DNA of 5,129 bases from Deltaproteobacteria bacterium (lineage in GTDB: Bacteria > Myxococcota > Myxococcia > Myxococcales > 40CM-4-68-19), in assembly GCA_018266095.1 (NCBI GenBank), contig JAFEBC010000646.1, positions 1 through 5,129 on the forward strand, in the 5' to 3' direction. Positions 1 through 5,050 of this stretch are shown piece after piece (position 1 is the first letter of the stretch; each line of letters starts with the position of its first letter). A program made the position numbers and the translations under genes. Under the pieces are notes generated by a model. That model searched no databases. It saw only the letters and a program-made list of their open reading frames with translations, and was not told the DNA's origin.

Positions 1-917
1 CGATCAAGACCACGCAGTCGATCTGGATGGACGGCAAGCTCGTCCCTTGGGCCGACGCCAAGGTCCACGTCCTCACCCACTCGCTGCACTACGGCGTCGC
101 CGTCTTCGAGGGCATCCGCGCCTACCCGCAGCCCGACGGCTCGGGCGCCATCTTCCGCCTGCGCGAGCACGTGAAGCGTCTGTTCGAGAGCGCGCACATC
201 TGCCTGATGGAGATGCCGTTCACCGAGGAGCAGGTCTTTACGGCCTGCCGCGAGGTCCTGCGCGCGAACGGCATGACGGAGGGCTACCTGCGCCCCATCG
301 CCTACTTCTCGGACGGCATGATGGGCGTGGGCGCGGTGAACCCGGTCAAGCTCAGCATCGCCGCCTGGTTCTGGGGCGCGTATCTGGGCGACGAGGGCCT
401 CAAGAAGGGCATCAAGGTCAAGATCAGCTCGTACACGCGCATGCACATGAACAGCGATCCCACGCGCGCCAAGGTCACCGGCCACTACTTGAACAGCGTG
501 CTCGCCAAGCGCGAGGCCAACATGGCCGGCTACGACGAGGCCATCCTCCTGGACCAACAGGGCTACGTCGGCGAGGCCACGGGCGAGAACCTCTTCCTCG
601 TGCGCCACGGCGTCCTCTACACGCCGCCCGTCGCCGGCGGCATCCTCGAGGGCATCACCCGCGAGAGCATCCTGCGCATCGCCAAGGACAAGGGCATCCC
701 CGTCGAGGAGCGTCGCTTCTCCCGCGACTACCTCTACGTCGCCGACGAGGCATTCCTCTGCGGCACCGCGGCCGAGATCACGCCGGTGGCCGAGGTCGAC
801 AACCGCCGCATCGGCCAGGGCGGCATGGGCCCCATCACCGCCGAGATCCAGGGCACCTTCTTCCGCGCCGTCCGCGGCCAGGAGCCCCGCTACGCCGAGT
901 GGCTCACGAAGGTGTAG
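1..917 (+). CDS. ilvE: Branched-chain amino acid aminotransferase (5' end cut by window edge)
   Basis: Fold-type IV PLP aminotransferase that interconverts Val, Leu and Ile with their 2-oxo acids, using glutamate/2-oxoglutarate in the cytosol. The open frame runs to the window's first base (first full codon at 3) and reads IKTTQSIW before the Met at 27. That Met is therefore internal, and the true start lies a few codons outside. Numbering from Met27, diagnostic segments are VPWADAKVHVLTHSLHYG (6-23), FEGIRAY (27-33), the PLP-lysine segment SDPTRAKVTGHY with K149, GYDEAILLD (168-176), GEATGENLF (182-190), LEGITRESI (207-215) and the phosphate-binding GTAAEITPV (246-254). This order matches E. 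coli IlvE closely, and 296 visible residues plus a short N-terminus is the normal length. TGHY replaces the more usual TGNY just after the lysine. The frame is intact to TAG at 915-917. D-amino-acid transaminase or ADC lyase is less likely because of the full IlvE-type C-terminal half. Confidence 0.95.
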   Translation, partial: IKTTQSIWMDGKLVPWADAKVHVLTHSLHYGVAVFEGIRAYPQPDGSGAIFRLREHVKRLFESAHICLMEMPFTEEQVFTACREVLRANGMTEGYLRPIAYFSDGMMGVGAVNPVKLSIAAWFWGAYLGDEGLKKGIKVKISSYTRMHMNSDPTRAKVTGHYLNSVLAKREANMAGYDEAILLDQQGYVGEATGENLFLVRHGVLYTPPVAGGILEGITRESILRIAKDKGIPVEERRFSRDYLYVADEAFLCGTAAEITPVAEVDNRRIGQGGMGPITAEIQGTFFRAVRGQEPRYAEWLTKV

Positions 918-1014
918 ACCCAGGCGCGCGTGACCACGCCCACCGGACGGAGGAGCGGCGACTCACGCTGGATCTCGCAGGCCAGGCGTGCCGGACCTGT
1001 ACTCTTGAAAAGAA
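918..1014. other. Gap between ilvE stop and first inverted repeat
   Basis: No gene is visible here. A short GCGTG/CACGC dyad near 928-938 has no following T-run, so I do not call an intrinsic terminator for ilvE. The large inverted repeat that follows may define the mRNA 3' end instead, which is inference. Confidence 0.4.
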
Positions 1015-1186
1015 GAAAAGCCTCAACGCGGAGGCGCGGAGACGCGGAGGGCGGGCATCTGCTCCCGGTGCGCACGGAGCTGGCTGGCCTCCGAAACCAA
1101 CCCACGACGAGAGGGAACCCCTCGGACTTCACGAGCCTCTGCTTGCGCGCCTCCGCGTCTCCGCGCCTCCGCGTTCAAAGCTTTTC
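1015..1186. repeat. REP/MITE-like inverted repeat with octamer-built arms
   Basis: Two perfectly complementary 26-base arms lie at 1025-1050 and 1150-1175, separated by 99 bases. The left arm is AA followed by three tandem octamers of the form CGCGGAGR (1027-1034, 1035-1042, 1043-1050); the right arm is its exact reverse complement. Outside the arms, GAAAAGC (1015-1021) pairs with GCTTTTC (1180-1186) across a small internal loop, so the foldable structure is about 172 bases. Translated, the arms give peptides such as NAEARRRGG and LRVSAPPR on both strands; these are repeat artefacts, not proteins. There is no transposase ORF inside and no obvious target-site duplication. As RNA it would form a very stable stem, which could block RNA polymerase or protect the ilvE 3' end. 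I recall similar octamer-based intergenic repeats in several bacterial phyla, but cannot check this here. Confidence 0.85.
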
Positions 1187-1484
1187 GGTTTGCCTTTGCT
1201 TTCACGCGCCCTTGTGTCGCATGAATAAGCCCTTTGTCTCATGCGTCCAAGCGACCGCCAGGGCCGTATCTTTCCCGGCCACAAATTGCACCCGCACCAA
1301 AATTCTCAAGCTCGACGCCCGTTTGTCGTACCCCGCCAGGTCCCCATGATCCACACGCCAGGAATCGACAAGAAGCGTCGAGTGTTCGAGCACATGCATG
1401 AGGACACCACAAGCTGTTGTGGCCACCTGCAGGCCTGGCGAGTCTCTTCTCCACGGGACGTGTACGTGCACCCCCGGGTTGGGA
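1187..1484. other. Gene-poor intergenic stretch with small dyads
   Basis: No confident gene. It contains a 7-bp perfect stem, CGCATGA (1218-1224) with TCATGCG (1239-1245), and a 6-bp stem CCACAA/TTGTGG (1407-1422). A near-palindrome, GTGTACGTGCAC, lies at 1460-1471. A 47-codon ATG ORF (1346-1489) has only moderate third-position GC (33 of 46 sense codons after the ATG by hand count) and no clear ribosome binding site, so it is not called as a gene. The stretch is visibly less GC-rich than the coding regions, in keeping with regulatory DNA or decayed sequence. Confidence 0.5.
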
Positions 1485-1500
1485 TGTGACCTTGATCACG
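1485..1500. promoter_or_regulatory. CRP/FNR-family-like palindromic site upstream of the Fic-like gene
   Basis: TGTGA (1485-1489), six bases CCTTGA, then TCACG (1496-1500) matches the CRP half-site layout TGTGA-N6-TCACA in 9 of 10 fixed positions. Its centre (1492.5) is about 55 bases upstream of the transcription start inferred from the -10 element. That is near, but not exactly at, the usual class I activator position of -61.5. The regulator is unknown; a CRP-like protein is an inference from the motif alone. Confidence 0.35.
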
Positions 1501-1512
1501 GGCCTTTTTGTG

Positions 1513-1541
1513 TTGACCAACCCGTTTGCGCTTGCTAGGTT
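1513..1541 (+). promoter_or_regulatory. Sigma-70-type promoter with extended -10 for the Fic-like gene
   Basis: The -35 box TTGACC (1513-1518) matches TTGACA at five of six bases. A 17-base spacer ends in TGC (1533-1535), giving an extended -10 TGn before TAGGTT (1536-1541). The expected start near 1548 leaves a leader of about 49 bases before the GTG at 1597. A short dyad, GTTG-AC-CAAC (1512-1521), overlaps the -35 box and could bind a regulator. Confidence 0.5.
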
Positions 1542-1583
1542 GCCCCGCCGCGACAGGGCGTAACATCTTGTTTTTCCATCGAA

Positions 1584-1589
1584 AAGGAG
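1584..1589 (+). promoter_or_regulatory. Strong Shine-Dalgarno that fixes a GTG start
   Basis: AAGGAG lies seven bases before the GTG at 1597-1599. This is near-ideal spacing and strength, and it is the main evidence for the GTG start. The neighbouring genes downstream lack such a site. Confidence 0.8.
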
Positions 1590-1596
1590 CCAAGAC

Positions 1597-2373
1597 GTGA
1601 GCCGCACTCGCTACCTTGACCTCGACGACCGCAGCGAGGACGCACGCGAGCTGATGCGTCAGCGCCCGCGCGAGGCCAAGCAGTTCATGGAGATGTACGA
1701 GTTGTCGTGGATTTATCACGAGAACGCGCTCGAGGGCATGGTCCTCACCCACGCCGAGCTGCGCCAGGCCTTCGAGCCGACCGGCGTCATGGACTCGTCG
1801 ATGGTCCATGTCTTCAAGGAGCTGCGCAACCAGCGCGACGCGATCGACTTCATCAAGTCCGAGGCCAAGGCCAAGGCGGTGAAGTACAACCTCACGCTGG
1901 TCAAGAAGCTCTACGAGATCCTCTACAAGGATCTGCCGCACCGCATGCCGCCCGTGTACCGCAAGGACATGCCGCTGCACCGGACGTACTTCCACGACAT
2001 CGTCCAGCCGCAGCTCATCCTCCCGGGCCTCGAGCAGCTCTTCGACTTCATGGCGTCCGAAGAGTTCCGCAAGATGCACGCGGTCAAGCAGGCCACGTTC
2101 AGCCACCACCGGTTCATGGAGCTGTTCCCCTTCTCCGACCTGTCGGGGAAGGTGGGCCGCATGATGATGAACCTCATCCTGCTGCGCGCCGGCTACATGC
2201 CGGTCATCATGCACAGCATGGAGCGCCAGAAGTACTACGAGGGCCTGCGCCTCCCGGCGACGCAGTTCGGCCACGTGGTCATGGACATGATGGACAACTC
2301 GCTCGACAACGCCTTCAAGTACTTCATCCCGGGCTACGACGAGACGGCGCGGCGGCAGGCGGCCAGCGAGTAA
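1597..2373 (+). CDS. Fic-fold protein with degenerate active site (probable pseudo-Fic)
   Basis: A 258-residue Fic/DOC-superfamily protein. Fic enzymes usually transfer AMP or another phosphate-linked group to target hydroxyls. Family features in order: an N-terminal inhibitory-type helix ELSWIYHENALEGMVLTHAEL (two parts, 35-45 and 46-55), matching the class II pattern WxYHSNAIEGNxLT; a flap-like segment PPVYRKDMPLHRTYF (118-132); the Fic core SHHRFMELFPFSDLSGKVGR (169-188); then MNLILLRAGYMPVIM (191-205) and ERQKYYEGL (209-217). The core aligns without gaps to HPFxDGNGRxxR, but the catalytic His is Phe177, GN is Leu182-Ser183, and the first Arg is Lys185. Phe179, Asp181, Gly184 and Arg188 remain. 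AMP-transfer activity is therefore unlikely; binding, scaffolding or a changed chemistry is possible. The frame is intact and rich in C-ending codons like ilvE, arguing against a decaying pseudogene. It has its own promoter, ribosome site and terminator and no antitoxin neighbour. No signal peptide or membrane segment is seen, so it is probably cytosolic. Confidence 0.85.
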   Translation: MSRTRYLDLDDRSEDARELMRQRPREAKQFMEMYELSWIYHENALEGMVLTHAELRQAFEPTGVMDSSMVHVFKELRNQRDAIDFIKSEAKAKAVKYNLTLVKKLYEILYKDLPHRMPPVYRKDMPLHRTYFHDIVQPQLILPGLEQLFDFMASEEFRKMHAVKQATFSHHRFMELFPFSDLSGKVGRMMMNLILLRAGYMPVIMHSMERQKYYEGLRLPATQFGHVVMDMMDNSLDNAFKYFIPGYDETARRQAASE

Positions 2374-2396
2374 CCGCTTCAGCTCCAAGCAATCCC

Positions 2397-2438
2397 GCGG
2401 GCGGTGGATCCGACGAGGGTCCGCCGCCTGCTCGTTTT
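2397..2438 (+). terminator. Intrinsic terminator of the Fic-like gene
   Basis: A 15-bp stem with three G-T wobbles pairs 2397-2411 with 2417-2431 around the five-base loop GACGA. It is followed by CG and a TTTT run at 2435-2438. It begins 23 bases after the TAA at 2371-2373. The stem is long and GC-rich, and position and orientation fit rho-independent termination of the Fic-like transcript. This makes the next gene a separate unit. Confidence 0.75.
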
Positions 2439-2492
2439 CGGGCGCCCATCAAGGGGTTACGCGCCTACCCCATCCCACCTGCACTCCCCTTG

Positions 2493-2521
2493 TTGCGCAG
2501 GTCGGCCATAGGCCGTAGTGT
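2493..2521 (+). promoter_or_regulatory. Weak promoter candidate with a palindrome in the spacer, upstream of the DHH gene
   Basis: TTGCGC (2493-2498), a 17-base spacer and TAGTGT (2516-2521) form a poor but correctly spaced sigma-70-like pair. A perfect dyad, CGGCC-ATA-GGCCG (2503-2515), sits in the spacer, where a repressor could act. A promoter is expected here because a terminator lies just upstream, but the element matches are weak. Confidence 0.25.
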
Positions 2522-2537
2522 CCATGAAACCAAGCCC

Positions 2538-3641
2538 ATGACCGCCTCCCAAAAGCGCCACCTCGAGCTGGCGCGCTCGGCCGACGCACCTCCGTCGCCG
2601 CTCTCCATCGAATCGGCCACCCGGGCCCGCCTCCGCCAACTGCTGACGGTCGCCAAGGCCCACAAGCGGGCGCTGGTGCTGACGCACGACAACCCGGACC
2701 CCGATGCGGTCGCCTCGGCGTGCGGGCTGGCGTACCTGCTGCAGCAGTCGGCCGGCATCCGCGCGCATGCGGCGTACGGCGGCGTCATCGGAAGGGCCGA
2801 GAACAAGGCCATGATCCGCGTGCTGCACCTGCCGATCGTGCCGCTGTCGCGCATCAAGAGCACGGCGAACGACCTGGTGTGCCTCGTGGACACGCAGCCC
2901 GAAGTGGGCAACTACGCGACGACACAGGCGGTTCCGCAGCTCGTCATCGACCACCACCCGGCGCGGCCGGCCTCGCTCAAGACGGCCTTCCACGATGTGG
3001 GCGGGCCCGCGGGCGCGACCTCGACCTTGGTCACGTCCTATCTGCGCGCGGCCCGGCTGACCCCGAACGCGTCGCTGGCCACGGGCCTGTTCTACGGCAT
3101 CAAGTCCGACACCCGGGACCTGGGCCGCGAGGTCGATGGCGCGGACGTCGAGAACTACAACTGGCTCTTCCCTCTGGTCGACAAGACGGCGCTCTCGCGC
3201 ATCGAGCACCCGCAGGTCCCGGCGCGGTACTTCGCGGCGTACCACCGCGCGTACGAGAAGGCCCGGCTGCACCACGGCACGTCCGCGGTGACGGTGGACC
3301 TCGGCAACGTCTATGTGCCGGAGATCGTTCCGGAAGTCGCCGAGAAGCTGGTCAGCCTCGAGGGCTGCCGGTTCTCCTTGGCCACGGGCGCGTGGAAGAA
3401 CGAGCTCTACCTGTCCTTCCGCCTCAATGACCGCCGGCAGAACGCGGGCAAGCTGGTCCGCGAGATCTGCCGTCCCCTGGGCGGCTCGGCGGGTGGGCAC
3501 GGGGCGATGGCCGGCGCGCGGATTCCGCTGTCCGGGCGCGACTTGTCGGAGCTGTCGCGGCGGATCTTCGATGCGTTCCTGGAGGCGTTCAAGCTGCCGC
3601 CGGGACCCGGGGAGCCGCTCGTGCCTGAAGGGGAAGGCTAG
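2538..3641 (+). CDS. DHH/DHHA1 phosphoesterase, NrnA-like (nanoRNase / pAp phosphatase type)
   Basis: A 367-residue cytosolic metal-dependent phosphoesterase of the DHH superfamily. NrnA members degrade very short RNAs and dephosphorylate 3'-phosphoadenosine 5'-phosphate; relatives cleave cyclic dinucleotides. All catalytic motifs are visible: THDNPDPDA (49-57), VDTQ with Asp118, the signature DHH (138-140) in VIDHHPAR, and FYGIKSDTRDL with Asp191. The C-terminal DHHA1 substrate-binding domain ends with GGSAGGHGAMAG (315-326). The length suits a stand-alone NrnA-type protein and is too short for RecJ. The ATG at 2538 gives a start about 45 residues before motif I. Two in-frame TTG codons at 2490 and 2493 are possible but have no ribosome site; none is clear at 2538 either. 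A five-codon ORF (ATG at 2524) ends in TGA overlapping this ATG. The exact substrate (nanoRNA, pAp or cyclic dinucleotide) cannot be settled from sequence alone. Confidence 0.9.
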   Translation: MTASQKRHLELARSADAPPSPLSIESATRARLRQLLTVAKAHKRALVLTHDNPDPDAVASACGLAYLLQQSAGIRAHAAYGGVIGRAENKAMIRVLHLPIVPLSRIKSTANDLVCLVDTQPEVGNYATTQAVPQLVIDHHPARPASLKTAFHDVGGPAGATSTLVTSYLRAARLTPNASLATGLFYGIKSDTRDLGREVDGADVENYNWLFPLVDKTALSRIEHPQVPARYFAAYHRAYEKARLHHGTSAVTVDLGNVYVPEIVPEVAEKLVSLEGCRFSLATGAWKNELYLSFRLNDRRQNAGKLVREICRPLGGSAGGHGAMAGARIPLSGRDLSELSRRIFDAFLEAFKLPPGPGEPLVPEGEG

Positions 3642-3662
3642 CCTCTCGGGCCACGCAAACAG

Positions 3663-3800
3663 CAAGAGCTTCACAGGAAGGAAAGAAGGACACAGGCTGT
3701 GGCGTCCGGAGGCTGACTCGTCCGAGGAGCCCACCTGAGAGCTTGGGTTGGCAGGCAGGAGATCCAGTTCTTTCCTTCTTTCCTTCCTGTGAAGCAGTTG
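3663..3800. repeat. Second inverted repeat, with purine-tetramer arms, between DHH gene and desulfurase
   Basis: Perfect complementary 22-base arms lie at 3669-3690 and 3773-3794, with an 82-base loop. The left arm is CTTCAC followed by the tetramers AGGA, AGGA, AAGA, AGGA; the right arm is its exact reverse complement. G3668-C3795 and CAA/TTG (3663-3665 with 3798-3800) extend the pairing. The loop holds a smaller stem, GGCT/AGCC (3711-3714 with 3728-3731), enclosing CTCG/CGAG. The element starts about 25 bases after the DHH stop and ends a dozen bases before the desulfurase ATG, so any desulfurase promoter lies in it or further upstream. Both strands translate to SFFPSCEA across the arms, which is an artefact of the symmetry. 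No transposase is encoded. A short mobile (MITE/REP-like) element or an mRNA processing or termination structure are both possible. Confidence 0.85.
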
Positions 3801-3811
3801 CCCCTTCCCAC

Positions 3812-5008
3812 ATGTCACCGCAGCCCATCTACCTCGACGCGAATGCCACCACGCCGCTCTGCGCCGAGGCGCGGGCGGCCATGATCGCGCTCATCGACGG
3901 GCCGTGGGCGAACCCGTCGAGCGTGCACGTGATGGGGCAGTGGGCGCGGGCGGCGCTGGACGCGGCGCGGGAGTCGTGCGCGGCGAGCCTGCAGTGCGCG
4001 GCGAAGGAGTTGGTGTTCACGAGCGGCGGGACCGAGTCGGACGCGCTGGCGCTGCATGGGACCGTGAGCGCGGCCATCGCGCAGGGGCGCGTGCGGGATC
4101 CACTGAATGGATCGCACTCGAATGAGCGGCCGCGGCCGCGGGTGGTGACGACGACGGTCGAGCATCCGGCCGTGCGGGCGGCGTGTGAGCAGCTCGAGAA
4201 GCGCGGCGTGGAGGTCGAGCTGGTGCCGGTGGACGGCGGGGGGCGGCTCGATCTTGGGGCGCTGGCGCTGGCGGTGGGCAAGCCCGGGACCGTGCTGTGC
4301 TCGGTGATGGCGGCGAACAACGAGACGGGCGTGCTGTTTCCCTTGCGCGAGATCGCGGCGATCACGCGGGCGGCGGGCGTGCTGTTGCACACGGACGCGG
4401 TGCAGCTCGCGGGGAAGGCGGCCATCGACCTGCGCGACCTGCCGGTGGAGCTGCTCTCGCTGTCGGCGCACAAGTTCGGCGGGCCCAAGGGCGCGGGGCT
4501 CCTGTTCGTGCGGCGCGGGGTGACGCTGTTGCCCTTCGTGGCGGGCGGGCACCAGGAGCGCGGGCTGCGCGGGGGCACGGAGAATCCGACGGCGGCGCAG
4601 GGGCTGGCGGCGGCGCTGGCCCAGGCGCAGCGAGTCCTCTCGGAGACGCAAGAGCGTGTGCGCGGGCTGCGGGACAGGCTGGAGCGGGCGGTCGCGGGCA
4701 TTCCGGGTGCGCAGGTGCTGGGGCGCGAGGCGCCGCGGGTGGCGAACACGCTGTGCGCGGTGTTCGCGGACGTGAGCGGCGAGGAGCTGCTCGTGGCGCT
4801 GGACCTCGAGGGCGTCGCGGTGTCGACGGGGAGCGCGTGCTCGTCGGGGACGCTCGAGCCGTCGCCGGTGCTGCTGGCCATGGGCGTGCCGGTGTCCTTG
4901 GCGCGCGGCGCGGTGCGGTTCTCGCTGTGGAGCGGGAACACCGAGGACGAGCTCGAGCGCGTGTGCGCGCTCTTGCCCGAGGTGGTGGCGCGGCTGCGCA
5001 GGCGCTGA
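3812..5008 (+). CDS. Cysteine desulfurase, NifS/IscS type (class V aminotransferase fold)
   Basis: A 398-residue PLP enzyme that converts cysteine to alanine and carries the sulfur as a persulfide for Fe-S clusters, thiolated tRNA or cofactors. Markers: YLDANATTPL (7-16), SGGTESDALAL (71-81), EHPAV with the PLP-stacking His118, NNETGV (169-174), HTDAVQ with Asp195, the PLP lysine K221 in SAHKFGGPKGAG, GGHQERGLRGGTENP (245-259), and catalytic Cys343 in STGSACSSGTLEPSP. An insertion of roughly 17 residues compared with E. coli IscS (about 92-110, including DPLNGSHSNERPRPR) lies before VVTTTVEHPAV. The protein ends at RLRRR without the longer C-terminal tail of E. coli IscS, so it is NifS-like in length. 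The ATG at 3812 puts the conserved N-terminus seven residues in; an upstream in-frame TTG (3743) would translate through the inverted repeat and is rejected. No clear ribosome site precedes it. Codons favour G endings (GCG, CGG, GGG) more than the genes upstream. No isc or suf partners are visible. Confidence 0.93.
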   Translation: MSPQPIYLDANATTPLCAEARAAMIALIDGPWANPSSVHVMGQWARAALDAARESCAASLQCAAKELVFTSGGTESDALALHGTVSAAIAQGRVRDPLNGSHSNERPRPRVVTTTVEHPAVRAACEQLEKRGVEVELVPVDGGGRLDLGALALAVGKPGTVLCSVMAANNETGVLFPLREIAAITRAAGVLLHTDAVQLAGKAAIDLRDLPVELLSLSAHKFGGPKGAGLLFVRRGVTLLPFVAGGHQERGLRGGTENPTAAQGLAAALAQAQRVLSETQERVRGLRDRLERAVAGIPGAQVLGREAPRVANTLCAVFADVSGEELLVALDLEGVAVSTGSACSSGTLEPSPVLLAMGVPVSLARGAVRFSLWSGNTEDELERVCALLPEVVARLRRR

Positions 5009-5050
5009 CGAGCTCACGAGCTGCGGAGCTGTCCTGGCCTGGCTCGCGGG

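Noticed and set aside
1025..1175. CRISPR array
   Set aside because: The repeated units are 8-base tandems without spacers, and the arms are inverted, not direct repeats; no cas genes.
47..1228. Long plus-strand open frame overlapping ilvE in another frame
   Set aside because: Arg/Pro/His-rich shadow of the ilvE coding frame that runs on into the inverted repeat; ilvE motifs are in the other frame.
890..1349. Small ORFs on both strands across the first inverted repeat
   Set aside because: Their peptides (NAEARRRGG, LRVSAPPR) are translations of the repeat arms, so appearing on both strands is a symmetry effect.
1542..1576. Attenuator hairpin in the fic leader (CGCC/GGCG then T-run)
   Set aside because: The stem is only four base pairs and the T-run is about ten bases away, too weak and too far for an intrinsic terminator.
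1597..2373. Fic/Doc toxin-antitoxin module
   Set aside because: No small antitoxin ORF is coupled to either side, the inhibitory-type helix is within the protein itself, and the catalytic His is absent.
1306..2388. Long minus-strand open frame opposite the Fic-like gene
   Set aside because: Antisense shadow caused by high third-position GC; low-complexity Arg/Leu/Val/His composition and no recognisable domain.
1707..2537. In-frame upstream extension of the DHH phosphoesterase
   Set aside because: It reads the Fic-like gene out of frame and crosses an intrinsic terminator; the ATG at 2538 gives a normal N-terminus.
3743..3811. N-terminal extension of the desulfurase from TTG 3743
   Set aside because: The 23 extra residues come from the repeat loop and right arm; conserved NifS/IscS sequence begins just after ATG 3812.
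2457..3818. Long minus-strand open frame opposite the DHH gene
   Set aside because: Arg/Val/Gly-rich shadow without motifs, while the plus strand carries the complete DHH/DHHA1 motif set.
3815..5017. Long minus-strand open frames opposite the cysteine desulfurase
   Set aside because: Arg/His/Pro-rich antisense shadows; the plus strand encodes every desulfurase motif.
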